Shown: one piece after another, positions 29,303-39,678 of the stretch | Layout of the letters: each line of letters begins with the position of its first letter | How positions within the stretch are numbered: the first letter of the stretch is position 1 | Source of the DNA: Tritrichomonas musculus | Lineage: Eukaryota > Parabasalia > Tritrichomonadida > Tritrichomonadidae | Length of the DNA: 64,000 nt | Direction: 5' to 3' | Assembly (NCBI GenBank): GCA_039105265.1 | Contig: JAPFFF010000004.1 | Location: forward strand, 5,208,001 to 5,272,000 | Notes under the pieces: generated by a model | Told to the model about the DNA's origin: nothing | What the model saw: only the letters and a program-made list of their open reading frames with translations | The model's database searches: none | Position numbers and translations under genes: made by a program

Positions 29303-29919
29303 TATTTTTAATGTTTGTTTTTACTTTTTATAAAAATTTCACGACTGATATTAATATATTTTTTTTTTTTTTATTAAAGTTTATAATATAATTTTGACTG
29401 ATATATAATTTTGATCCACTTGAAAGATATCAGCCGAGATGTATGAGTAATTAATTTGTGGGTCATTTATCACAAATAATAAATATATATATTTATGAGC
29501 CACTTGAAAGATTATTTCGGGATTATAATTCTTGATATTTTGTATAACTTTTGGAAAAAACCTGGCTATTAACTTCAACAGCAAATAGAAAATTTTCTTT
29601 TGATATTTAAAACTTTTTTTCTAATTCATTGATCTTTTTCTTTGCTGAGCCTAACATAACAATATGAAAAAAGAATCATTTCAATTTTGATTTATTGGTT
29701 GATGAGAAAATTCGAATGATTATATTTCATACAATTAATTGAGATACTATGGTGGATGCACACTTTTGATAATCTTTTTTTTAATCTTTTATCTTTACAT
29801 TGTACATTTAAAAAATGTTGCAAAATGCCAGGCTTTAGTATAAAGTGAAGTGAGTGCATTTCCCGACTTTTTGTAAATGATCTTTTTCTATATTCATGTT
29901 TTTTTCAAGGCTGTTGAGA

Positions 29920-29954
<35 letters not shown>

Positions 29955-30224
29955 CTCAGAAAACATTTGACTATTTGAAATATATTTTAAGATTTAAAAT
30001 CTGTCTTACTAAATAAATAACACAATTGAAAAATATCTTTTAATAACTTCATTAAAATTGAATCCTAAAAATCGGACTTATCAAAATTGAATTAATCATT
30101 CAAATTATAATTCTTTTTTTTTTTTTTTTTTTTTTTTGTTTTTGATAAGTCCGATTTTTGGGATTCAGTTTATTTGTGAATGAAAATCGGTAGGAAATAA
30201 ACATCAACTTCATTAAAAAGCAGT
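29303..30224. other. Intergenic with long T-runs
   Basis: AT-rich, with poly-T runs near 29924-29952 and 30115-30137. A direct repeat CCACTTGAAAGAT occurs near 29415 and 29502. The inverted repeat at 30059-30166 is listed separately. I found no gene. Confidence 0.4.
30059..30166. repeat. Inverted repeat, about 28-bp arms around a poly-T loop
   Basis: The left arm 30059-30086 contains CTAAAAATCGGACTTATC. It is matched in inverse at 30139-30166 with one mismatch; the loop of about 52 bases contains a long T-run. It lies about 60 bases beyond the stop of the pseudokinase-GTPase gene, so a 3' RNA hairpin for that gene or a small insertion element are both possible. Confidence 0.7.
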
Positions 30225-31676
30225 TTATTCAAAAGACTTAGGATAGCCATCAGGATATTTCAATAGTAAATCCGATGCAACTTTATTGAACATTTTATCC
30301 ACTGTATTCATATCGTCCCAAGACGTTAAGCACAATGCCATATTATTGGCATCAGCGAAAGATCTAAGTTCATCGTTTGTATTATTCATGCCAAGATCAG
30401 ACTTTGTTGTAGCCAGATAGAAAACAGCGCCATTTGAATAGTCGTTTCCCATTTTCATCCAAGGCTTCAATTCTTTATACTCTTCGTGGATGTGGACGTC
30501 AGTAAAGAAAATGATTGCATGCGCGATTTTCAAGTATCTTTCATGAATTTTTTTAAACTTCTGTTGCCCTGGCATGTCATAGATATGGAGATTCACATCA
30601 CCATGTTCAGTTGTGAAAATTTTGCTGTAAAAAATTGATGGTGAAACAGTAGGTTCAAGACTTGGATGATTTGCACCATTAATAAAAGAACTAAGCAAAG
30701 ATGTTTTACCTGCTCCTGAGTTGCCAAGACAAAACACATTAAAAACTTGTGGTGCTGTCAGATTTTTTTGGGGTGGTTCTGGAATATTCATTGTTTTTTC
30801 TTGCTGCGGATAATAATGTTTAAGATAGTTCAAAACTGCTCCAAAATTAATATTAAATAGTGTATAAAAATCGGGATCAGTTAAGGTTTCTATTATTTTG
30901 TCAAAAGAAGGTCGATCTTTTGGATTTTTTGACCAGCACTTTTGTAAAAATGATTTTGTTTGTTTTTCTTTGATCATGGACAGATCAGGACGCTTTCCTT
31001 TGATTATATCTGGTATTTTCATAAATGAGGGCCCTTCTATTATTGGCTTTCTGCCAGTAAATATCGTGTATGCAATTAATGAATATGAATAAACATCTGC
31101 TTTGGAATCAAATTCTTTTTCTTCTAAAATTTCAGGGGCTATATAAAGAAGTGAATCAAGACGAACAAAATTTCTTTTTGATAATTTTAATAACCCAAAA
31201 TCTGATATATGTGGAAAATATTGTTCATCAAGAATAACATTTTCTGGATTTAAATTGCAATGAATTATATTGTTTGAATGGAGATATTGCATTCCAAGAG
31301 CAATTCCAAGTAATATGACATATTTTCTGGTAATTGTAAATTCATATGAATTTGGATCACTATTAAGAACCCGATAGAGAGAGCCATTTGACATGTAATC
31401 AGTTAGAATTACTGGATATGGTTCGGCTAAAAAGTTAATTGGACTGAATTTAAAAACACTTAGAACAGATGGATTGCGAAATTTGGAAAGGGCTTCAATT
31501 TGCGTGGAAATGTTAACATAATCCTCGTCTGTAGAAAATTTTTGATGACTTACTTTAGCAGCAAATTTTTGATGAGTATTGATGTTTTCAGCTAGAAAAA
31601 CTTGACCAAATGAACCATTTCCAAGAGTTCCAACAATTTTGTAGTCTTTGATGTTAAAAATTAATTCAGAATGCAT
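30225..31676 (-). CDS. TKL-type pseudokinase fused to a Rab/Ras-like small GTPase
   Basis: This 483-residue protein has an ATG start. The kinase domain, about 10-265, has glycine loop GNGSFG (18-23), Lys41 in FAAKV, DFG at 159-161 and APE at 180-182. The catalytic HRD motif reads HCN (139-141) and the following Lys is Asn143, so the catalytic base is missing. After a linker of about 45 residues comes a GTPase domain (310-483): P-loop GNSGAGKTS (Lys324), switch I Thr343, DMPGQQ at 367-372 in place of DTAGQE, TKSD at 424-427 for NKxD, and TSW for the SAK motif. There is no C-terminal prenylation cysteine. I infer an ATP-binding scaffold or allosteric switch tied in cis to a GTPase. The order is the reverse of ROCO proteins, where the GTPase precedes the kinase. 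Confidence 0.9.
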   Translation of the reverse strand: MHSELIFNIKDYKIVGTLGNGSFGQVFLAENINTHQKFAAKVSHQKFSTDEDYVNISTQIEALSKFRNPSVLSVFKFSPINFLAEPYPVILTDYMSNGSLYRVLNSDPNSYEFTITRKYVILLGIALGMQYLHSNNIIHCNLNPENVILDEQYFPHISDFGLLKLSKRNFVRLDSLLYIAPEILEEKEFDSKADVYSYSLIAYTIFTGRKPIIEGPSFMKIPDIIKGKRPDLSMIKEKQTKSFLQKCWSKNPKDRPSFDKIIETLTDPDFYTLFNINFGAVLNYLKHYYPQQEKTMNIPEPPQKNLTAPQVFNVFCLGNSGAGKTSLLSSFINGANHPSLEPTVSPSIFYSKIFTTEHGDVNLHIYDMPGQQKFKKIHERYLKIAHAIIFFTDVHIHEEYKELKPWMKMGNDYSNGAVFYLATTKSDLGMNNTNDELRSFADANNMALCLTSWDDMNTVDKMFNKVASDLLLKYPDGYPKSFE

Positions 31677-32207
31677 AAAAAAAATATTTTGTAAACCATT
31701 GAAAAAAGTAAACGTATTTTTTTTTTATTTATAAATATTTGAGATAAAAACAAAGGCAAGGAAAACTAAAAATACGATTTTTCTATTGAAAAAAACATGG
31801 TGAATGCAGATATTTCTTTATTTCATTTATCAATATTATTATATCATTCAAAAGTTTGAATTTTTGAAGTTAAATTTTTTTAAAAAGGATTCACTGGCTA
31901 TTTAACATTTTTATTCCAGTTTTTTTATGATTATCAAAATAAAAAGAAACTTTTTGATGATTATTTTTTGAATTAGGGAAGTTCAATTGAATTTTTCTTT
32001 GACAAAAAAAAAAAAAAAGGAAGTTCCTTCATTTTTATTTATTTTTTGTAATAGGTTTATTCAATCCATTTCTGATCAGCATTAAAATGGGAATGAAGTA
32101 GAAATTCTCTTTCTACATTATTAAAATGAAAATGTAATAATTTTTCAATAAATATGAGTTATTCAGATTTACAGAATCGAATAAGTATTGAGTTTATTCA
32201 TATATTT
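31677..32207. other. Intergenic, AT-rich
   Basis: This holds the promoter side of the pseudokinase-GTPase gene and the 3' flank of the next small ORF. No further structure is seen. Confidence 0.4.
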
Positions 32208-32543
32208 TTATTCTTTTTTATGCAATATTATTTTTGGCTGTTTAAGGTCTCTTTTAATTTGTGCAATTGATATTGTTTTTTCTTTAATTTCATTCAAGTT
32301 TTCATCGATTTTTTCATTAGATATTTCAGGATCCTCAATGCTAAATTGAGCAACAATATAAATGTGTATTCCATCATCTGCTTCCTTTGGAACATCATCC
32401 AAAATATTAACTAGGTTTGAAAATGAAACAGAGATATTTCTGATTTGTTCAGCTAAAAATAAAAAATCATTAGTTTTCCTTGGATCACATGTTGTATTGA
32501 CAACTTTCCATGGGATTACAACTTCAGTGACAAAGTCCAGCAT
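32208..32543 (-). CDS. Small hypothetical protein, 111 aa
   Basis: It begins with an ATG (MLDFVTEVVIPWKVVNT) and has mixed amphipathic composition. A short acidic/Lys coiled-coil-like segment (ENLNEIKEKTISIAQIKRDL) precedes the C-terminus. The central part (DDGIHIYIVAQFSIEDPE) is beta-like. I do not recognise the family. Composition is less biased than that of nearby spurious frames, which supports it being real or a remnant of a real gene. Confidence 0.5.
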   Translation of the reverse strand: MLDFVTEVVIPWKVVNTTCDPRKTNDFLFLAEQIRNISVSFSNLVNILDDVPKEADDGIHIYIVAQFSIEDPEISNEKIDENLNEIKEKTISIAQIKRDLKQPKIILHKKE

Positions 32544-32891
32544 TTATTTTGGTAAAGCAAGTTCTCTTTGATATAACTAAATATGAAGTGAAATTATATT
32601 CAAAATGTAGATTGAAAATGGGAATTACTTGATTCAAATTTGGTTTGAAAATTTCATAACAGTTTTGTCATAATTGAATTGTTTTTCCTACAATCAAATT
32701 GCATGTGGAAGTACAATGATTTTTCACATAAATTATAATATTTTAAAGTGAGCTTTTATCTATATTTTATGTTAATTAAGATTCATACAACATGCAAAAG
32801 TAAATGTTGATTTTGATAGAAGTAAGCATTTTTTAAAACTTTATACTTTACAATTAAAAAATCAAGAATAGAAGGTTAAGTAAATTTTAAT
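32544..32891. other. Intergenic, AT-rich
   Basis: 348 bases. Nothing recognised apart from flanking regulatory sequence. Confidence 0.4.
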
Positions 32892-35021
32892 TTAAATCAC
32901 TGTAATATGTTTTGGATTGAGCCCAATTCCATCTATCTTCAGAGTAGATGGAATTGAAACTTTTGTTAATGAAGAACATTCGTTAAATGCATTATATCCA
33001 ATCGATGTCAATGATGATGGAACATCAAGCATAATTTGTTTTAATGAAGAACATTTATTAAAGGAATTACTTCCTATTGACATCACAGAAGATGGAATTT
33101 TAATTTGTGATAAAGATGTGCATTCACAAAAGGCGTTATATCCAAAAGAAGTAACTGAAGAAGGCGATTCAAAAGTTATTTGCTCTAGTGATGAGCATCG
33201 GTTAAAGATGCCATTTTCAATTGATTTCAAGGAAGAAGGAATTGTAATTTGAGCTAAAGATGAACATGCATTAAAAGCATTATATCCGATTGAAGTTAAA
33301 GAAGATGGAGCTTCAAATATTATTTGTTCTAATGATGAACATCCACTGAAAGCATTGTTTCCAATTGATTCAACAGTGTGAGCAATTGTAATTTGAGTTA
33401 ATAAAGAACAGCCATTAAAAACATTATTTCCAATTGATTTCACAGAAGAAGGAATAGTTACTTGCCTTAGTGAAGAGCATCCATTAAAAGCCAAATTGTC
33501 AATTGATGTTAAGGAAGATGGACTTTCAAAAGATACTTCATCTAATGAAGAACATCCGAAAAATGCATAATCTTTAACTGAAGTTATAGAAGATGGAATT
33601 TCTAAATGCTTCAATGATATACAGCCATTAAAACACATATTTTTAATTGAAGTTATAGAGCAAGGCTTTTCAAATGTTACTTGTGATAATGAAATGCATT
33701 TATAAAAAGCATTATCACCAACCGACGTCACAGATGAATGAATGAATATTTGTGTCAATGATGAGCATTCAGAAAAAGCACTACCCCAAATTAATTTCAC
33801 TGAAGAAGGAATAATTATTTGCTCAAGAAATGAACATTTTTTGAAAGCACTCGCACCAATTGATGTTACTGATGAAGGGATTGTAATTGCTTTCAATGTA
33901 GAACATAACTTATACATTGTAAATCCTCCTTCATTGAATGGTTTGCTTATCAAATATCCTACTTTTTTTGGATAAAAAGCAAAATTGAGTGAATCAAGAA
34001 TGTATGATTCAAGATTGCTAAATGATCCTTTATAAGATTCTTCCAATAGATTATCTTTTATATAATTTGAGATATCGTTGTGATGACATTTTATTGATTC
34101 TGTCAGAACTTTATAAAATGTTTCATTGATATTTTCTGAATCATGACTTAAAAACCACTTTTTTTCAGTTTTTTTAACATTTTCTTCTAGAAAATGCACA
34201 AGTTCTGCACAATTAGAATGAATTCCATATAACCACAATGAAAAATCAAGTGACACTTTACTGTATTTCAAATACTGAATGATTTGGATTGAGCCAAAAA
34301 AAGCTGCATATTCAATCAATTGCATTTCTTTGCCAATTAAAAAAAAATTCGTTTCATAAATCGATGGTCTAATTTTGCTAGAAAGCGATAAATTTGTTCG
34401 ATTGACATATGAAACAAAATCTTCTACTGAATCTGATCGAATTAAGGAGCAAACATATGAATCGTTTTCGCCAATATGGCACTTTTCACTAAAAGATGAA
34501 ATATCTTCTTGAAAATTGTGTTTAATTTCGTCTTCAATCTGCTGTTGTGTTTCTTCACTAATATATTGTTTCATTCCTGGATATAAAAAATAAAAAAATT
34601 GAAATTCATTGAAATTTTTCATTGAAAAAGTTGAATTTGATGGTTTATTTCGTAAATAATCATCTATAAATGATTGATCTGGCTTCAAAAATCTTTTTTC
34701 TAAAAGTAAAAGAAGAATTCTTTTGTTATATTTGCCATAATCAATGAAATCTGAAATTATTGATGAATTTTTTTGGATTAAATATTGAATAACTTTTTCA
34801 ATCTTATTAAAAAAACCTGATGGCCGGTGATGATTGTCTGCTAACTTTATTATCAATTGAAATATTAATTGAATCTCTTTTTTGTTTTGTAAGATATCTT
34901 CTTTTTCAAAAGTTTCAAATAATGATTTATTAGTAATTTCACAATCTTCAGAGGATTCAATATAATCCAAAAAGGTTGTATAAATCATGCTCATCCTTTG
35001 GATGAATGTTTCGGCTTCCAT
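32892..35021 (-). CDS. DUF3447 domain fused to BspA-like leucine-rich repeats
   Basis: This 709-residue protein has an ATG start (MEAETFIQRMSMIYTTF). Residues about 1-335 form the DUF3447/ankyrin-like module, with LADNHHRPSGF, YNKRILLLLLEKRF, EYAAFFGSIQIIQYL and ESIKCHHNDISNYI. From about residue 370 to the end are about 14 BspA-like (LRR_5) repeats of 23-25 residues. Their pattern is C-S-S-L-x-Q-I-x-I-P-S-S-V-x-S-I-G-x-N-A-F-x-x-C. BspA-like repeats in trichomonads are often on surface proteins that bind host or bacterial ligands, but this protein has no signal peptide or membrane helix, so an intracellular role is as likely. The repeats are very similar to one another. Confidence 0.93.
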   Translation of the reverse strand: MEAETFIQRMSMIYTTFLDYIESSEDCEITNKSLFETFEKEDILQNKKEIQLIFQLIIKLADNHHRPSGFFNKIEKVIQYLIQKNSSIISDFIDYGKYNKRILLLLLEKRFLKPDQSFIDDYLRNKPSNSTFSMKNFNEFQFFYFLYPGMKQYISEETQQQIEDEIKHNFQEDISSFSEKCHIGENDSYVCSLIRSDSVEDFVSYVNRTNLSLSSKIRPSIYETNFFLIGKEMQLIEYAAFFGSIQIIQYLKYSKVSLDFSLWLYGIHSNCAELVHFLEENVKKTEKKWFLSHDSENINETFYKVLTESIKCHHNDISNYIKDNLLEESYKGSFSNLESYILDSLNFAFYPKKVGYLISKPFNEGGFTMYKLCSTLKAITIPSSVTSIGASAFKKCSFLEQIIIPSSVKLIWGSAFSECSSLTQIFIHSSVTSVGDNAFYKCISLSQVTFEKPCSITSIKNMCFNGCISLKHLEIPSSITSVKDYAFFGCSSLDEVSFESPSSLTSIDNLAFNGCSSLRQVTIPSSVKSIGNNVFNGCSLLTQITIAHTVESIGNNAFSGCSSLEQIIFEAPSSLTSIGYNAFNACSSLAQITIPSSLKSIENGIFNRCSSLEQITFESPSSVTSFGYNAFCECTSLSQIKIPSSVMSIGSNSFNKCSSLKQIMLDVPSSLTSIGYNAFNECSSLTKVSIPSTLKIDGIGLNPKHITVI

Positions 35022-35631
35022 TGAAAATATTTATCTAATTTTATCAAAAAAAAATTTGAAAAATTATGGAAAATTTTTCAAAATTTTTCATAAAAATATT
35101 ATATTTATTAGTTTTATTCAAAAACAGTTAAATATTAAAAAGCAAATGTATAATTTTGAACTATAAAAAATATTTTATTTAATAATTTTTGTAAACAATA
35201 AATCTTCACTGATCTCAAGAAATCATTCGATATAAAAAAATGACAAATTTACAAACTGTTTTATAAATCCAAATACTCATAGCATAATTGGTTTGGATTT
35301 TTTATAAGTACATATAATATTTAATATAGTATATAATAGGTGTTCTATCTAAAATATCACTATAATTTGTTTTTATTATTGAGATAAAAATGTTTTATTC
35401 AAAATTAATCTAATTTGAATGTGTATTCAAATTTTTTTTCTTCTCAATTATTTTCAAATTTATGTTTATAATTTTACAAATTTTTCTTGATGGGATATTA
35501 ATATTTTTTAAATATTCTTGCATATTTAATCATTGATATATATTTAAAAATAATTATTTATACGATAATTTAAATCAAACATTCTTTCCACATCGAATAT
35601 TTGAAATTTCGCTTCTGAACTCGCAAAAGAC
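35022..35631. other. Intergenic, AT-rich
   Basis: No gene is seen. The sequence becomes less AT-rich abruptly near 35590, where the HECT remnant begins. Confidence 0.4.
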
Positions 35632-36431
35632 ATCTATGAGTATTGAATCGGTTGAAGATTGTGCAGCCATTCAATTTTCTTCCATTTTTCTGGTATTATT
35701 CGTCCGTGAACCGTTAAAAGTGGAGAACGTTTACAAGGTTGATGAAATCTTTTTCAAGGTGATAAACGGTTTGGAAACCGCCGTTGAAAGTGGCATGGAC
35801 CCAGAAGAATTTGACAGGATCTACGGGAACATGAAGGCCACTTTTGAGAACTTCCGTGGTGAAGAGGTCAATATATTGGCTTTGAATACTAATAACGGCA
35901 CAAATTCTTCTAATTTTGGCGGTTATAACGGTTACTCCACAAATCATCTTCATCTCCCACAAAAATGTCCGTCGTTTCATCACCCTGAGTCACGAGTATC
36001 CAATGAAGGAGACAAACGAAGGTTTCTGGGGGAATCTCAATTTTAAACCTCCTCCATACGGGTCTGCTGAATTGCTTGAATTCAAGGTCTGCGGTGAGAG
36101 AATGGTTGACTTGAGGCAGCTTCGTGCTGTGACTTAATTCTCAGCGGTGCCAAAGGAAGGAATTTCAATGTTTTGATCTGTGTTTGGAAAAATGAACAGC
36201 GAACAAAGGAGAAACCTCTTGCAATTCGCAACTGGAAACATGTGCATACCTCAGAACGTCCAAACTGTCTTCTTAACAGTTGAACACGTTAGTGCACCTG
36301 CAGATAAACGTCTTCCTGCAGCTTCTACTTGCTTCAACAGGATTCATTTGCCGCCTTATACATCGGTCGACAAAATGCTCCGAGCGCTGATAACGGCGAT
36401 CGAATACACAGGAACTTTTGAAAATTCATAA
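35632..36431 (+). pseudogene. HECT-domain E3 ligase C-terminal fragment, frameshifted
   Basis: Three plus-strand frames together read as the end of a HECT ligase. The first (35636-36046) runs LKVENVYKVDEIFFKVINGLE. The second (35916-36137) has FKVCGERMVDL and ends at a stop. The third (36180-36431) has RRNLLQFATGN and then STCFNRIHLPPYTS, with the catalytic-type cysteine. At least two frame changes and a stop separate them, and the N-lobe is missing. The final frame begins with a non-ATG codon. GC content is visibly higher than the surroundings and than the intact HECT gene at 1142-12508. It is therefore a remnant of a different HECT gene, perhaps one with different codon use. Confidence 0.8.
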
Positions 36432-37031
36432 AATTTATTTGTATAAGAATTTTTTACATATTAAATTTATTCTTTATATTACATTTCGCAGTGTTATTTT
36501 CTCTCAAAAAGTTTCAGTTGACTGATGCATTTTTGAATATTTTTTTTGTAGTTTCTATTCACAAAAAGAATTTTACAAATTCCACGTAGGACTTTTTGAG
36601 AGCTTCGCTCTCAAAAAGTCCTACGTGGAATTTGTAAATCTCTGAATTGCTTTCACTTTTTGAGTTTTTCTCACTTAAAAAGTGAACCATTCAAGAGATT
36701 TATGGTTTTTAATTTAACTTTTTTTTCAAACTAGAAAGAAGATATTCGAAAAAGTAAAACGTTACGTTGTGCACATACCTATAATGAATACAATATATTA
36801 ATTTTAGCTCTTAACCAAAAAGCAAGAATGTTCTTTTGGGTTGTGCAAAAATTGAATACAAAATACTATATGCTTAATCATTTTTTTCCTTCATTTTTTT
36901 TTGGCCGAAATTTTAAGGGTATTCTTTAGAAAAAGTTAAAACCTTTAATTATTAAATTGAATGCAATTTTCATAAAGTATCAAAACAATATTATATTCAA
37001 ACTATTTATCCAAACTATCTCATCGCCAGCG
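36432..37031. other. Intergenic between HECT remnant and transposon
   Basis: Contains the perfect hairpin at 36573-36637. A second, imperfect inverted repeat sits directly after it (about 36638-36700, CACTTTTTGAG against CTCACTTAAAAAGTG). Otherwise AT-rich with no gene. Confidence 0.5.
36573..36637. repeat. Perfect hairpin, 31-bp arms and 3-base loop
   Basis: The arm 36573-36603 contains CACGTAGGACTTTTTGAGAG. It is matched exactly in inverse at 36607-36637, around the loop TTC. This is a near-complete palindrome of 65 bases, 142 bases beyond the HECT remnant's stop. It could be a miniature element or an RNA hairpin. Confidence 0.9.
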
Positions 37032-37040
37032 ATTTAGGAT
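37032..37040. repeat. Target duplication ATTTAGGAT, left copy (outer MULE)
   Basis: Nine bases directly outside the left end of the outer element. The identical nine bases are at 58688-58696. Nine is the typical Mutator-superfamily duplication length. Confidence 0.92.
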
Positions 37041-38182
37041 GGGAAGATTACAATATTCCCATTTTTTTACTTCACTGATAACACTTTTTTGCCTTTGGGG
37101 AAAAAAAATATCACTTTTTAAAAAAAAAAAAATTACAATTATCACTTTTCTTCAGAAAATCATTTCACTAAAAATAAAAAAAAATGTTAAGTGCTGCACC
37201 TCTCTTAGTAAGGAGAGTTCAAAAAAATATATTTTAATTAGCATCAAGTAACGATTATTTTTATGCAGCTTCTGCTCCGAGTAAAGTTTAAACTTACCAT
37301 ATCATATTTAAATTAAGCAATCTATTTTCAAAAAGTGCTTGTGGGTAATAGTATATTATAGACAATCGTGTTTTACTTTTATACATCTAATTTCAGGTAT
37401 TAATCTCTGCTTTTTCAAAACAATTGTTAATATCAGATAATGAAGTTCCATGCATTTATACTATAAATTTGGCGTTTTCTCGCTTCAAATATTATTTTCC
37501 ATCGTTTTTTGCATGTAATACATGTTGGAAAATCTGTATATTCAAGTTTAAAAATGTTGATTATTTCAATAATATTCAATAAGTAATGCAATAAATAAAA
37601 ACAAAACTATAATCAAAATAATCCTTATATAATATTGAGTTGAAATATATCATTATTACTTCTTTTTTTCTTTTTCAAAAGGAGAAATTAAGTTTTTTTT
37701 TAAAAAAAAAAAAAAAAAAAATATAAACGTTCTTTTAAATAATCTAAACGTCCAACAATAGAAGAATGTTCATAAAGAGCGATCAATAATTGAACTTTAT
37801 AATTTATACTTTATATTAATAATATAAATTAATAAAATTCTATCAGATCTGAGCAATTTCTTCTGTTGAATTACGGTTTTTTCTTCAAATCTTACATTTA
37901 TGGATAGAGATAAATAACTAAGTAATAAAATACGCTATTTCAAACACAACATTTATATGAGCAAAAGAAACAAGAAAAATAAAAAAAAAAAGCTCGGATA
38001 TTAGTAAAAATTCGAATAGAATAAAATTGAAATGAATAAATAATTAATTGAAATTTCAATAAAAATAAAATTATTTTTTCTAATATTATATTCAAATTTT
38101 TTAAAACAAAAGCTTTGAATTGTATTGGAAAAGTTTATGATAAGTATTTTTTTTTTTTTCAAAAATTGAGATGATTATAAAG
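37041..38182. repeat. Terminal inverted repeat, outer left (non-coding side)
   Basis: About 1,142 bases, nearly identical in direct orientation to 39679-40823 and in inverse to 49327-50467 and 57544-58687. It begins with an imperfect palindrome, GGGAAGATTACAATATTCCC. A 70-codon ORF inside it is low complexity and is not called. Confidence 0.93.
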
Positions 38183-39669
38183 AATAAATTGAATAAAAGG
38201 TTGTTCAACAGAATATCTACAGTAAAACTCAAAGATTGGTTTACTTAAACTAATTATATTTTATTATTATAATAATAATTAGTTTTTTTAAATATTTGCA
38301 TCGTTCAAAATTCAAATTAAAATAAAAACTAAAAGGATATAAGTATATATTAAATTTTCTTCAGAAAATAAATTTGAGTATTTTATCTCAATTTATTTTA
38401 ATTATTTTTGATAAGAATTTAATAGCACTTTATAAAAAGTTAGAATAGCGATAACTTTTTATATAATTTATTCTAATCATTAATTCTTTTGATATCTTTT
38501 TATTTACTTTAAAAACATTAAATGTTATATAAAAATAGTTATTATTAATGAAAAAATATCATTTTTTAGCTAAAAATGCAGAAAAATTGAATTTGTTGAA
38601 TTATTAAATGATGATTTAAAAAAATTGGACGTTACAGGAGTCCAATGAAGAATATAATTTTATTTAAATGCATTTACTTTCTAATATATTTGAATTTCAT
38701 TCCAAAACTTTTGAATTGAAATTTTACTTTATAAATATCTTTTTTGAAAAGCATTTTAAGATAAAATTAATTATCTATATAATTCAATTTTATATTTAAT
38801 ATTTAAAAAAACCATCAAAACAAGATTATCAATAGTTTAATAAAATATCAATGTTGGAAATCTATAGTTTAAAATAATTTTTTTGCAAAATATTAAGATA
38901 TTAATATTAATTATGATCAATTAGTATGAAAAGTACTGTTTATGCTGGGTTTAACTATTTTATTTTTGATATTTCATGCAAAAAATGGTAAAAATCTTTT
39001 TTTTTTTTTTTTTTTTTCAAAATCTAATTGAAACATTTATTAATGTAATGTAATAAATATCATTTTGTTTCATCTAATAAGTGGTAACTGTCGGTTATAA
39101 GAAATTATCTCGAGTGGCCTATCTGTAAACTTGTTTGTAATTTTGAACATAATATTTCATCATGAAAAAAATTTAGTAATTATATATTTTATCATTTTAT
39201 TTAAGATTTATAGTAATTCATATATAATAGATAAAATACATGAAATATACTTTTAATTTGAAAATATTAGTATTCTAAAAAAATGTATTAGCATTCAAAT
39301 TTAAATACTTTTTTTCTATTCATTTTTCTTTTTTCAATACTTAATATTGAATTGGCTTCTCAATATTTTAAACATAACATATCGCACCCGTTAAAATAAG
39401 TATAACTTAATAAATAAATATGTATTATTTTTAACAATTAGTATTATGCATTTTTAATTGAAATATAAAAATATTTAACAAAATAAAATTAATATAGTCA
39501 TGTTGCATTTAAAGGAAATTCTGAGAGAAACCGTTTATTTTTTTAAAGACATTTTTGATCATTTTGATCTCAATATTAAAAATATTAATAAACTTAATAC
39601 ATAACAATTTTATACATTCCATTATTAATATAATTATAAGAGCAAAAACCATTTTAACTAATTTTCAAG
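38183..39669. other. Non-coding internal segment of outer MULE
   Basis: About 1.5 kb between the terminal repeat and the nested insertion point. It corresponds in inverse to 47820-49326 of the inner copy. No ORF of any length is seen. It contains a T-run near 38999-39017 that is about 20 bases shorter than the matching A-run in the inner copy (48474-48512). Confidence 0.7.
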
Positions 39670-39678
39670 AGAATAATA
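39670..39678. repeat. Target duplication AGAATAATA, left copy (inner MULE)
   Basis: Directly outside the left end of the inner element and repeated at 50468-50476. The single, uninterrupted version of this site survives inside the inner copy at 47811-47819 (minus strand), which proves the nested insertion. Confidence 0.93.

Noticed and set aside
32917-33252. 111-codon plus-strand frame opposite the DUF3447-BspA gene
   Set aside because: Antisense of near-identical leucine-rich repeats; its own repeat pattern just mirrors them.
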